From Streptomyces pilosus (GTDB taxonomy: Bacteria; Actinomycetota; Actinomycetes; Streptomycetales; Streptomycetaceae): a DNA stretch of 64,000 nucleotides. The stretch is taken from assembly GCF_014649835.1 (NCBI RefSeq), contig NZ_BMTU01000006.1:124001-188000 (forward strand). Reading direction: 5' to 3'. Shown here one piece after another: positions 55,403-63,981 of this stretch. Position 1 is the first letter of the stretch. Each line of letters starts with the position of its first letter. A model generated the notes under the pieces. It did not search any database, was not told where the DNA came from, and worked only from the letters and a program-made list of their open reading frames with translations. Both the position numbers and the translations under genes were made by a program.

Positions 55403-57460
55403 ATGGACGCCGCGCTGGCCGCCGTGGTGCGCGAGAGCGGCGCGTTCGGCGCCCTGCTGTACGTGCTGCCGGCGGGCGACGACGCGCTGTGGCTGGTCAC
55501 GGTGGCGGGACTGCCGCAGGAGTTCGCCCTGCCGTGGCGGCGTGTCGCGCTGACCGATCCCATTCCGGTGGCGGACGCCGTGCGCGAGCGGCACCTGGTG
55601 TGGGTCGGCGGGCAGGAGGAGATGGCGCGCCGCTATCCGCGTCCGGCGCTCGTCCTGCCGTACGACTTCGCGCTGGCCGCCGCTCCGGTCACCTCGCGCT
55701 CCGGTGTCCTGGGCGGACTGGTGCTGATGTGGGCCGGGGACCGTACGGCCCCGCTGGGCCGGGGCGAGCGGGAGGCGGTCGAGTCGGGCTGCCGCCGCCT
55801 GGGTGACGCCCTCCAGGAGTCCCTCGACCGCGGCGATCCGCCGCGGCCGGGCGGGCGGCCGCGGACCCTGTCCGCCCGGAGCGGCCGCAGTGCGCCGCCC
55901 GACGAGGCGGCCGCGGCCACGGCCTTCGTCGACCGGCTCCCCGGAGGGTCCTGTGCGCTGGACATGCACGGTCGCGTCACCTTCCTCACCCCCGCGGCCG
56001 CCGAGCTCCTCGGTGCCGCCCTGGACGACCTGCTGGGCGCGCTGCCGTGGGAGGCGCTGCCGTGGATGGACGTCCCCGAGGTGGAGGACCGCTACCGGGC
56101 CGCACTGGTCAGCCGCCGGCCGCAGGAGTTCACCGTGCTGCGCCCGCCGGGGACGTGGCTGGCGTTCGCGCTGTACCCGGACGCCTCGGGCATCAGCGTC
56201 CGCATCACCGGCGCCGAGCCGGCCGAGCACACCCCGGCGTCACCGGCCGCCGCCGGGCCCAGCCGGGCCACCATGCTCTACCACCTGATGCAACTGGCCG
56301 CGACCCTGACCGAGGCCGCCGGGGTGCAGGACGTGGTCGACCAGACCGCCGACCGGCTCCTGCCCGCCCTCGGCGCCCAGGGCCTGGTGCTGATGACGGC
56401 CGAGGACGGCCGGCTGAGGATCCTCGGTCACCGGGGCTACCGCGACGAACTCATCGACCGCTTCGACAACGTCCGTCTGAACGCGGACATCCCCGCCGTG
56501 AAGGTCCAGACCACCGGGGTGGCCGGCTTCTACTCCACGTTCGCCGAGCTCCGGCAGGAGTTCCCGGCCGTGACGCACGAGGACGGCATGGCCGCCTGGG
56601 CCGTGCTGCCGCTGATCGCCTCCGGCCGCCCCAGGGGTTCCCTGCTCCTCTCCTACAGCCGGTCCCATCCCTTCCCGCCCGGTGAACGCGCCGTGCTCAT
56701 CTCGATCGCGGGCCTGGTCGGGCAGGCACTGGACCGCGCCCGCCTCTACGACGCCAAGCACAGCCTCGCGCACCGCCTGCAGTCCGCCCTGCTGCCGCGC
56801 ACGCTGCCCGCCGTCCCGGGCATGAGGGTCGCGGCCCGCTACCTGCCGGCGGCCCGGGGTCTGGGCATCGGGGGCGACTTCTACGACCTCATCCGCCTCG
56901 ACGGGCGCACCGTCGGCGCCACCATCGGCGACGTACAGGGCCACAACGTGGACGCGGCGGCCCTCATGGGGCAGGTCCGCACCGCCGTCCACGCCCACGC
57001 CACGGTGGGCTCCTCACCGGACCGGGTCCTGGCCGGCACCAACCGCCTGCTCAACGACCTGGAGCCGGGCCTGTTCACGAGCTGCCTCTACGTCCACCTC
57101 GACCTGGCCGCCCGGCGCGGCTGCGTGGCCACCGCCGGCCATCCTCCGCCACTGCTGCGCCGGCCCGACGGGCGCGCCGAACTGCTGCGGGTCCCCCCGG
57201 GGCTCCTGCTCGGCATCGAGCCGGACTCCCGCTATCCGACCGCGGACGTCTCCCTGCCGCCCGGCTGTGTCCTGGTCCTCTACACCGACGGACTCGTCGA
57301 AGCACCCGGGGTGGACATCGACGACGCCACCGCGGCCCTCGCCGGTCTCCTGGAACGCGCGGACCCCACCGACCTCGACGCCATGGCCGACCTCCTCATC
57401 CGCCACGCGCCGAACCCGGGGGACGACATCGCCCTGCTCCTCATCAGCGTCGACGGATGA
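55403..57460 (+). CDS. GAF/PAS-PP2C (SpoIIE-type) serine phosphatase
   Basis: 685 residues from the ATG at 55403, with GGGGAGGGACGG in front. A degenerate GAF-like sensor (about 1-145), a PAS-like domain (about 175-275), a second GAF (about 295-450) and a SpoIIE phosphatase (about 470-685). Metal-site motifs G-G-D-F-Y-D, G-D-V-Q-G-H, L-Y-T-D-G-L-V-E and D-D-I-A-L-L are intact. Such phosphatases reactivate anti-sigma antagonists. The next gene encodes a SigB/SigF-type sigma factor, a strong hint that this phosphatase works in the same partner-switching pathway. Confidence 0.92.
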   Translation: MDAALAAVVRESGAFGALLYVLPAGDDALWLVTVAGLPQEFALPWRRVALTDPIPVADAVRERHLVWVGGQEEMARRYPRPALVLPYDFALAAAPVTSRSGVLGGLVLMWAGDRTAPLGRGEREAVESGCRRLGDALQESLDRGDPPRPGGRPRTLSARSGRSAPPDEAAAATAFVDRLPGGSCALDMHGRVTFLTPAAAELLGAALDDLLGALPWEALPWMDVPEVEDRYRAALVSRRPQEFTVLRPPGTWLAFALYPDASGISVRITGAEPAEHTPASPAAAGPSRATMLYHLMQLAATLTEAAGVQDVVDQTADRLLPALGAQGLVLMTAEDGRLRILGHRGYRDELIDRFDNVRLNADIPAVKVQTTGVAGFYSTFAELRQEFPAVTHEDGMAAWAVLPLIASGRPRGSLLLSYSRSHPFPPGERAVLISIAGLVGQALDRARLYDAKHSLAHRLQSALLPRTLPAVPGMRVAARYLPAARGLGIGGDFYDLIRLDGRTVGATIGDVQGHNVDAAALMGQVRTAVHAHATVGSSPDRVLAGTNRLLNDLEPGLFTSCLYVHLDLAARRGCVATAGHPPPLLRRPDGRAELLRVPPGLLLGIEPDSRYPTADVSLPPGCVLVLYTDGLVEAPGVDIDDATAALAGLLERADPTDLDAMADLLIRHAPNPGDDIALLLISVDG

Positions 57461-57723
57461 CCCGCCACCCCCGGATCCGTTCCGGCGCGAACGGGCCGCG
57501 ACGCGACGGCGCACACGGGTCGGCCGGGCGGCGCAACCGGCCGGGGCGGGAGGTCACCCGCCGGACGGAGAGTCTTCCGGCACGCGGCGCAGAAGGGGTT
57601 TCGGGGTGGGAGCGGAGGGTGAATGCGGAACCGACGCGGGCCTCGGCGGCACGGCTCCCCGGTGACGGGTGGCCGCCCGGACCCGCAGGCCGTCCCCAGC
57701 AGGCCCGACACTCCCAGAGGCCC

Positions 57724-58536
57724 ATGTCCACCGCACCAGCAGCCGACGACAGCCGGACGCGCCGGAGCCCCGTGCCCGAGCCGTCCCCGCAGCAGCTCGA
57801 CGCGCTGCTGCGCGAGTTCGCCGAGCAGCCCGCGGGACCGCGCCGGGCCGCCCTGCGGGACCACCTCATCCGGCTGCTGCTGCCCATGGCGCGGCGCATC
57901 ACCCGCCGGTTCCAGCACCACGGCGAGGAGTTCAACGATCTCGCGCAGGTCGCCGCCGTGGGACTGATCAAGGCCGTCGACGGCTACGACCCCGCGCGGG
58001 GCCACGCCTTCCTGGCGTACGCGCTGCCCAAGGTCACCGGTGAGGTGCGCCGGCACCTGCGCGACCGTACGGCGGTGGTCCGGCTGCCGCGGCCGCTGCA
58101 GGAGGCGAGCGGACGTGTCTTCCAGGCCGTCGAGGAGCTGGAACAGCGGCTCGGCGGCCGCTCCCCCACCGCGGAGGAGATCGCCGAGCACACCGGGCTG
58201 GACCGGGAGCGGGTGCTGTCGGCGCTGCGGGCGGTGCACGAGTGCCGGACGCGTTCCCTCGACGAGCCGGCCGGGCACGGCCGGCGGGAGGCGCAGGTCC
58301 GGGCGGCCGGAGCGGAGGACCCCGCGCTCGGCCGGGTCGTCGACGCGGTGTCCCTGGCCACCCTGGTGAGGCGGTTGCCGGAGCGCGACCGCAGGGTGCT
58401 CCACCTGCGGTTCCACCGGGAGTGCAGCCAGGCGCAGATCGCGCGTGCCGTGGGTGTCTCGCAGATGCAGGTGTCGCGCATCCTGCGTCGCTGCCTCGAC
58501 CGGCTGAGGGAGGGGCTGGAGGAGGGCGAGCCGTGC
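57724..58536 (+). CDS. SigB/SigF-type RNA polymerase sigma factor, frame open past its expected end
   Basis: About 270 residues with full homology. Region 2 (about 45-125) contains F-N-D-L-A-Q-V-A-A-V-G-L-I-K-A-V-D and Y-A-L-P-K-V-T-G-E-V-R-R-H-L-R-D; region 3 follows; region 4 (about 215-265) has L-P-E-R-D-R-R-V-L-H-L-R-F and Q-A-Q-I-A-R-A-V-G-V-S-Q-M-Q-V-S-R-I-L. The ATG at 57724 is chosen because it starts the homology. After R-L-R-E-G-L-E-E the frame has no stop until 61180-61182, running across the YihY gene in a different frame and antisense to the glycosyltransferase. The end given here is therefore the end of homology. A lost stop or a frameshift near 58540 is likely. Confidence 0.85.
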
Positions 58537-59182
58537 GCGGAAGGCCGGGCGGGGCGAACCGTGCGCGGTCCCCGCGCCGCGGCGGACGCCGTACACCTCG
58601 CGGGTACCGGCGGCGGGGCACACGTCGCCCGGCGCCCGACGGCACCGCCGCCTGCCGCCACCGCCGCCCCCGGGCGGCCCCCCGGCAGGCAGCCACGCGG
58701 GGAAGACCCCGCCGCCCGGCGACGGCCCCCGCACCCCCGGCGCGGTCCCCGCACCCCGGCCACCACCGTCACCGCCGGCACCGGAGGCCCGCCCGGCAGG
58801 AGCCCGCGCGGGGCCGGTCCCGGCCCGGCCCGGCGACCGCACGCCCCGGCCCCGGGCCGTCCCCCCACCCCGGCGGACGCCGCAGGCCCCGCGGGTACCG
58901 GTCGGCCGGCACGCCGCACGCCGTGGGTGGGGCGCCGGCCGTGGTGCGGTGGCGGGCTCCGTGCGGGTCGGCGGCGGGCGGCGGGGCCTCGTGGTCCCGT
59001 GCCGCCGGGTGCGAGGTGGCGGAGGCGAGCCGGGCCCGTACCGGCCCGGCGCCGCCGCCGGACGGTGCGGTCGCCGCCCGTCCGCCCGCGCACGAGAAAG
59101 GAACACCTTCCCCGCCCCGGTCCGTCCCGTCCGCCCCCGGGTGGCACGGACGCGGGTACGCGAGCCGACGGAGGAGCGCACC
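58537..59182. other. 646-bp GC-rich degenerate repeat tract
   Basis: Between the end of sigma-factor homology and the YihY start the DNA is a Pro/Arg/Ala-coding low-complexity tract in all plus frames. Related blocks recur: GCGGACGCCGTACAC and GCGGACGCCGCAGGC, each followed within a few bases by CGCGGGTACCGG, and the pair CCCGGCAGGCAGCCACGCGG and CCCGGCAGGAGCCCGCGCGG. One plus frame ends at a TGA (59184-59186) that overlaps the YihY GTG start. I see no separate gene. Confidence 0.55.
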
Positions 59183-60016
59183 GTGAGGCGTCACCTGCAT
59201 CCGCTCCGGCACGCATGGCACTGGCTGGGCGCCCAGACCCTGGTACGGCGCGGCCGCGACCTGGAACTGATGCACAGGGCCATGGGTTTCGCCACGCTGG
59301 CGCTGGTCACGCTGGCGCCCCTGCTCATCGTGATCGCCGCCGCCGATCCGCTCGGACGGGGCGGCTTCGCCGCCTGGCTGGCCGACGGCATGGGTCTGTC
59401 CGGCCGGTCCGCGCGAGTCCTCGCGGAGATCATCAGCCCGCCGCGCGAGGTGGTCGGCACCACCAGTCTGTGGGGTGTGGTGGCGCTCGCCGCGTTCGGC
59501 ATCCCGTTCGGGGGGAGCGTGCAGGTCGGCTACGAACGCACCTGGAACGTTCCACCCGGCCCCTGGCACCGGATCTGGCGGCAGGCGGTCTGGCTGTGCG
59601 TGCTGACCGCCTACCTCTACCAGGAGGTACTGACCCGCGACGCCATGCACGGACCCGAGCGGATCACCCTCTCGCTGGCGACCGGGGTGCTGTTCTTCTG
59701 GTGGGGGCAGCGCTTCCTGCTGGGCGGACAGGTCCGCTGGTGGCACCTGCTGCCGGGCGCGCTCGCCACCATGGCGGGCCTGATCGGCCTGCGGGCCTTC
59801 TCCTACTTCGTCTTCACTCCGCTGATCGTCGACAACGCGATCAGCTACGGCACCGTCGGCGTCGTCCTCATCGTCGAGTCCTGGCTGATCGGCGTGGGGT
59901 TCGTGATCTTCGGCGGTGCCATGTTCGGCCGCTGGCTCCTGGACCACCACGGGCACCGGTTCACCGAGGACCTGCCCCCGCGGACCGGGCCGGACCCGCC
60001 GGACCGCGGCGGCTGA
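59183..60016 (+). CDS. YihY/BrkB-family membrane protein
   Basis: 277 residues from the GTG at 59183, with GGAGGAG upstream. About six membrane helices: L-A-L-V-T-L-A-P-L-L-I-V-I-A, S-L-W-G-V-V-A-L-A-A-F-G, W-L-C-V-L-T-A-Y-L-Y, L-A-T-G-V-L-F-F-W-W, L-L-P-G-A-L-A-T-M-A, V-V-L-I-V-E-S-W-L-I-G-V-G. This matches the YihY/virulence-factor BrkB family, once misnamed ribonuclease BN. The physiological role is unclear, perhaps lipid or polymer transport. The family's usual size is about 270-330 residues. Confidence 0.87.
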   Translation: MRRHLHPLRHAWHWLGAQTLVRRGRDLELMHRAMGFATLALVTLAPLLIVIAAADPLGRGGFAAWLADGMGLSGRSARVLAEIISPPREVVGTTSLWGVVALAAFGIPFGGSVQVGYERTWNVPPGPWHRIWRQAVWLCVLTAYLYQEVLTRDAMHGPERITLSLATGVLFFWWGQRFLLGGQVRWWHLLPGALATMAGLIGLRAFSYFVFTPLIVDNAISYGTVGVVLIVESWLIGVGFVIFGGAMFGRWLLDHHGHRFTEDLPPRTGPDPPDRGG

Positions 60017-60069
60017 CGGGCCTCTGCGACCCGGCCCCCGTCCGGCATCGTCCCGTCCGCGCCCGCGGC

Positions 60070-61212
60070 TCACGCGGAGGGTGTGCCGGCGAGCGCCGTC
60101 ACCGGGGCCAGCACGTCCCCGTGGAAGAGTTCCCGCCCCTGAGCGATCCGGCCCTCCCGGTGGGCGCCGTCCGCCGACAGCCGCCGCAGGGCGCGCAGCA
60201 GCGCGGCGGCGTCCGCGGCGTTCTCCGAGACGCCGAGCGCCGCCATCCGGCGTACGCCCTCCGCCCCGTGGCCGGGCAACGGGCGGTAGCCCACCACGGG
60301 CGTCCCGCAGGCCAGTGCCTGGACGGCGGTCTGGCCCGCCGCGTTGTCGACCAGCACCCGGGCCGCCCGCAGCAGACCGGGCATGTCGGTGACCCAGTCC
60401 GGTACGAGCGCGCCCGGCAGCCCGGCCAGGCGGGCCCGCAGACGGTCGTTGCGGCCGCACAGCACGACCGGGAGGAATCCGGCGCCGGCGAGCAGCCGGG
60501 CGGTGCCGTCCAGTTCCGAGGCCGCGCCCCAGGCGCCGGCGGACAGCACCACGGGCGGGCGTCCGGGGGCGTGCTCCTCGAAGCGCCGCCGCCACCGGGC
60601 GGCTCCGCCCGCCGGCGCGAGGAAGGCGGGCGCCACCACCGGTCCGGTGGACTCCACGGGCACCGGGATGCCGCGGCGCACCTCGCGGGCGGTGTCGTCG
60701 GTGAGGCAGAGGTACAGGTCGTTGCCGGGGTGGAGCCACTGCCGGTGGACGGCGAAGTCGGTCAGGAAGACGGCGCTCGGCGGCCGCAGCCGCCCCTGGG
60801 CCCTCAGGTGACCGGTCAGCTGGGCGGCCAGGTGGAAGACCGGGACCACGACGTCGGCGTCCGTGCGTTCCGCGAGCTCCGTCAGGCGGCCGCCCGCCAG
60901 CCGCGCGAGCGGGAGGCCGCTCGGGCGGTGCCGCGGGCCGGGGCGCAGCAGCGCGTGGTAGAGGCCCGCGTACGCCCAGGGGAAGTGGCGTACCGACGAC
61001 TGGTAGAAGAGGCGCAGTCCGGTGCCCAGGCCGTGCGGGAGCAGCGGCAGGAGGTCCACGGTCCGCGCGTCGTGGCCCTGCTCCCGGGCGCGGCGGGCCA
61101 GTTCGCCGGCCACCGTGTCGTGGCCGGCGCCCATGCTCGCGCTGACGATCAGCAGCCGCAGCCCGCCGTCCGCCGGCGCTGACCGGCGGGGCACCGAGGA
61201 GGCAGAGTGCAC
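60070..61212 (-). CDS. MGDG synthase-type glycosyltransferase (GT28-like)
   Basis: 380 residues from the GTG at 61212; a longer reading to 61374 lacks homology. The N-terminal domain S-A-S-M-G-A-G-H-D-T-V-A-G-E-L-A-R-R-A matches diacylglycerol galactosyl/glucosyltransferases and MurG-like folds; the C-terminal GT-B part shows V-L-S-A-G-A-W-G, V-L-C-G-R-N-D-R-L and the nucleotide-sugar site P-V-V-G-Y-R-P-L-P-G-H-G-A-E-G. It probably transfers a sugar to a membrane lipid at the inner face of the membrane. It is divergent from the SDR gene and convergent with YihY. Confidence 0.86.
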   Translation of the reverse strand: MHSASSVPRRSAPADGGLRLLIVSASMGAGHDTVAGELARRAREQGHDARTVDLLPLLPHGLGTGLRLFYQSSVRHFPWAYAGLYHALLRPGPRHRPSGLPLARLAGGRLTELAERTDADVVVPVFHLAAQLTGHLRAQGRLRPPSAVFLTDFAVHRQWLHPGNDLYLCLTDDTAREVRRGIPVPVESTGPVVAPAFLAPAGGAARWRRRFEEHAPGRPPVVLSAGAWGAASELDGTARLLAGAGFLPVVLCGRNDRLRARLAGLPGALVPDWVTDMPGLLRAARVLVDNAAGQTAVQALACGTPVVGYRPLPGHGAEGVRRMAALGVSENAADAAALLRALRRLSADGAHREGRIAQGRELFHGDVLAPVTALAGTPSA

Positions 61213-61372
61213 GGGATGGCGGGTCTCCCCGCGCCGGGCCGGTGAAACACGCCGGGCGGCGTTTCGGCCCGCCGGTCCCGGGATACTCCCGGGCGTCCCT
61301 CCCCGCCGAACGCCCGAGGACCGGCCGCGACGCGGTCCCCGGACGTTCGCCCCCGCAGCCGAGGTGCAGCCC

Positions 61373-62215
61373 ATGTCTCACGCTTCCCGTGCCGGCGCCG
61401 CCGACGCGTCTCTCCCGCGGACGTCCGCCCCGGCCGACGCGGCGCCGGGGGCCCCGGCCGGCGGCACCGGACGCGCCCGCGCCGCCCTGGTGACCGGCGC
61501 CTCCTCGGGCATCGGCGCCGCCGTGGCCCGGCGGCTGTCCGCCGAGGGGTGGCGTCTGGTCCTCAGCGGGCGGGACGCCGACCGCCTGCGCCGGGTCGCG
61601 GAGCCGGCTCCCGCGGAATTCTTCCCGGCCGACCTGACCCGGCCCGGTGCCGAGCGGCGGCTGACCCGGTTCGCCCTCGAGCACACCGGCCGGCTGGACC
61701 TGCTGGTGGCCGGTGCCGGCATCGGCTGGGCCGGGGACTTCGCCGCGATGCCCCCGCGGGCCCTGGAGGAGGTCGTCGAGACCGACCTGCTCGCGACGTT
61801 GCGCCTGGTCCGGCAGGTGGTGCCGCACATGCTGGCGGCCGGGTCCGGGCGGGTGGTGCTCGTCGGGTCCCTGGCGGGGACGGTGGCCGTGCGGCAGGAG
61901 GCCGTGTACTCGGCGGCCAAGGCGGGGCTGGGTGCCTTCGCGGACGCGCTGCGGTACGAGCTGCGCGGGAGCGGCGTCGCCGTCAGCCTCGTGGTGCCGG
62001 GGGTGGTGGACACGCCCTTCTTCGACCGGCGGGGCGCCCCCTACCGGCGGTCGTGGCCGAGGCCCGTCCCGCCGGACCGGGTCGCCGGCGCCGTGTGGAG
62101 CGCCGTCTCCCGGGGGCGGGACGAGGTCTACGTGCCCGGCTGGCTGTGCGTGCCCGCCCGGGTGCGGGGCGCGGCACCGGGTCTCTACCGGCGGCTCGCC
62201 GCCGTGTTCGGCTGA
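61373..62215 (+). CDS. Short-chain dehydrogenase/reductase
   Basis: 280 residues from the ATG at 61373. A disordered 35-residue N-terminus precedes the Rossmann fold: T-G-A-S-S-G-I-G (cofactor), the N-like A-G-A-G-I-G-W, the catalytic serine in V-G-S-L-A-G, and Y-S-A-A-K. The classical SDR length is about 250 residues, so the core is complete. The substrate is unknown; it may act on a lipid, given the neighbouring glycosyltransferase, transporter and deacetylase. The EamA transporter gene starts 14 bp after its stop, so both are probably in one operon. Confidence 0.88.
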   Translation: MSHASRAGAADASLPRTSAPADAAPGAPAGGTGRARAALVTGASSGIGAAVARRLSAEGWRLVLSGRDADRLRRVAEPAPAEFFPADLTRPGAERRLTRFALEHTGRLDLLVAGAGIGWAGDFAAMPPRALEEVVETDLLATLRLVRQVVPHMLAAGSGRVVLVGSLAGTVAVRQEAVYSAAKAGLGAFADALRYELRGSGVAVSLVVPGVVDTPFFDRRGAPYRRSWPRPVPPDRVAGAVWSAVSRGRDEVYVPGWLCVPARVRGAAPGLYRRLAAVFG

Positions 62216-62228
62216 GCGGCGGGACGGC

Positions 62229-63134
62229 GTGCTGGTCGTCGTCCTGGCCCTGCTGGCGGCGCTGTCCAACGCCGCGGCCTCGGTGCTGCAGCGGCGGGCC
62301 GCGGCGGACGAACCGGAGGGCGGACCGGGTGTGCGCCAGGCCGTCCGCTGGCTCGGGCACGTGCTGCGCAGGCCGTACTGGCTCGCGGGGGCCGGGATGC
62401 TCGCGCTGTCCACCGTGCTCCAGGCCGCCGCGCTGAGCGTGGGCAGTCTGGCGCTGGTCCAGCCGCTCATGGCGGCCGAACTGCTGTTCACCCTGGTGGT
62501 CGGCAGCATGGTCTTCCACCGCCGTCCGGACCGCAGGACCTGGCTGGCGTTCGTCGCACTCGCCGCGGGGCTGGCCGCGTTCCTGATCTCGGCCTCCCCG
62601 ACCGCCGGCCGGGACACCGCCTCGGCGGAGCAGTGGCTGCTGACCTCGGCGGTGGTCCTGGGCGGTGTGGTGGTGCTGGTGCTGGCGGCCCGGCCGGTGC
62701 GGGGCGCGCCGCGTGCGGCGCTGCTGGGGCTGGCCTCCGCCGTGTCGTTCTCCCTGACGGCGGCACTGCTCAAGGAGGTGACCGGCAGGCTTCCCGACGG
62801 GCCGGCGGCGGTGCTGGGCACGTGGCCCGTCTACGCCACGGCCGTCGCGGGGGGCGTGGCCTTCCTGCTGCTGCAGAGCGCCTTCCGGGCCGGGACGCTG
62901 GCCGCTTCCCAGCCCGCCCTGACCCTCGGGGACGCGCTGACGAGCGTGGGGCTGGGGTGGGCGCTGTTCGGGGAGCAGATCACCCTCGGTGTGCGGACGG
63001 TGCCCGCGCTGGTCGGCGTGGTGCTGATGGGGGCGGGCACCGCCGGGCTGGCCCGTGCCCCCTCGGTGGCCGGAGACTGGGACTCGGCGGCGCGGCGTCC
63101 GGGCGCCGGTCCGACCGCCCGGCGGGTGCGGTGA
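62229..63134 (+). CDS. EamA/DMT-family transporter
   Basis: 301 residues from the GTG at 62229, with GCGGGACGG in front. Nine to ten hydrophobic segments with the two-repeat layout of drug/metabolite transporters (A-L-V-Q-P-L-M-A-A-E-L-L-F at the end of the first half, A-L-T-L-G-D-A-L-T-S-V-G-L-G-W-A-L-F in the second). The first segment resembles the magnesium-transporter NIPA-like branch as well. It should export a small metabolite. The C-terminal tail is polar and Arg-rich. The polysaccharide deacetylase follows at 50 bp. Confidence 0.86.
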   Translation: MLVVVLALLAALSNAAASVLQRRAAADEPEGGPGVRQAVRWLGHVLRRPYWLAGAGMLALSTVLQAAALSVGSLALVQPLMAAELLFTLVVGSMVFHRRPDRRTWLAFVALAAGLAAFLISASPTAGRDTASAEQWLLTSAVVLGGVVVLVLAARPVRGAPRAALLGLASAVSFSLTAALLKEVTGRLPDGPAAVLGTWPVYATAVAGGVAFLLLQSAFRAGTLAASQPALTLGDALTSVGLGWALFGEQITLGVRTVPALVGVVLMGAGTAGLARAPSVAGDWDSAARRPGAGPTARRVR

Positions 63135-63184
63135 CGTTCCCGGACCGGACGGCGGGCCCGGACCGGACGGCGGAAGGGAGTCGG

Positions 63185-63922
63185 ATGCCGATGGTCACGT
63201 CCTCCCGGCGTACGGCCGCCGCGCTGGCTCCGGTCGCCGCCGTGGCCGCGGCGCACGTGGCGCCCGCCGCGACCTGGCTGCCGGTGGTGCGCCGCCGGTT
63301 CCCGCGCCTGGCCGGGGTCGGCGACCCCGCCCATGTGGCCCTGACCTTCGACGACGGTCCCGATCCCGGGTCCACCCCGCGTTTCCTCGACGCCCTGGAG
63401 GAGCTCGGGGTCCGGGCGACGTTCTTCGTGCTGGGCGACGGCGTCGTGCGGCATCCCGCCGTGGTGCGGGAGACCGTCCGCCGGGGGCACGAGGTGGCCG
63501 TGCACGGCTGGAGCCACGAGCGTCCCTGGCTCCCCGCCCCGGGGGACGACGTACGTGCGCTGGCCCGGGCGGCGGGCGCGGTGCGGGAGCTGACGGGCCG
63601 GTGCCCCCGCTGGTACCGCCCGCCCTACGGCATCCTCACCTCGGGACGCTGGGCGGCGGCCCGCACGGCGGGCCTGCGGCCGGTGCTGTGGACCGTCTGG
63701 GGCAGGGACTGGACGCCCGGCGCCACCCCGGCCTCGGTGCGTGCCGCGGTCACGGCCGGGCTGCGCGGCGGCGGCACCGTCCTCCTGCACGACACGGACA
63801 GGATGGCGGCCCCGGAGTGCTGGCGGGCCGCGCTGGGCGCCCTGCCGGACATCGTGCGGCGGTGCCGGGAGGCGGGCCTGTCGGTCGGCCCCCTCGCGGA
63901 ACACGGAACGGCACCGCCCTGA
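63185..63922 (+). CDS. Polysaccharide deacetylase (NodB-type)
   Basis: 245 residues from the ATG at 63185, five bases after AAGGGAG; a GTG at 63131 overlapping the previous stop is an alternative. The N-terminus has an Ala-rich hydrophobic stretch (about 9-30) that may be an uncleaved anchor. NodB motifs: T-F-D-D-G-P-D (motif 1), H-G-W-S-H (motif 2, metal histidines), R-P-P-Y-G (motif 3), D-W-T-P-G (motif 4) and L-L-H-D-T (motif 5), all intact. It removes acetyl groups from an extracellular glycan, e.g. chitin-type or peptidoglycan chains. It ends the run of cell-envelope-related genes in the window. Confidence 0.9.
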   Translation: MPMVTSSRRTAAALAPVAAVAAAHVAPAATWLPVVRRRFPRLAGVGDPAHVALTFDDGPDPGSTPRFLDALEELGVRATFFVLGDGVVRHPAVVRETVRRGHEVAVHGWSHERPWLPAPGDDVRALARAAGAVRELTGRCPRWYRPPYGILTSGRWAAARTAGLRPVLWTVWGRDWTPGATPASVRAAVTAGLRGGGTVLLHDTDRMAAPECWRAALGALPDIVRRCREAGLSVGPLAEHGTAPP

Positions 63923-63953
63923 CCCGGACCCGGCGGCACCCCGCGCGGTTCGT

Positions 63954-63981
63954 CCGTCCGCCGCCCGGCGCGGGCGGACGG
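63954..63981 (+). terminator. Hairpin after the polysaccharide deacetylase
   Basis: Nine-base arms CCGTCCGCC and GGCGGACGG (63954-63962 and 63973-63981) with a ten-base loop, 32 bases after the stop codon. Confidence 0.65.

Noticed and set aside
52259..56230. A 1323-codon minus-strand open frame
   Set aside because: Shadow of the peptidase, MBL and phosphatase genes; no motif.
58769..62821. A 1350-codon minus-strand open frame
   Set aside because: It is antisense to several well-supported genes; long stop-free shadows are normal in GC-rich DNA, and the residue content (Arg, Pro, Gly, Ala) is that of a shadow. Only the glycosyltransferase in a part of the strand is real, in its own frame.
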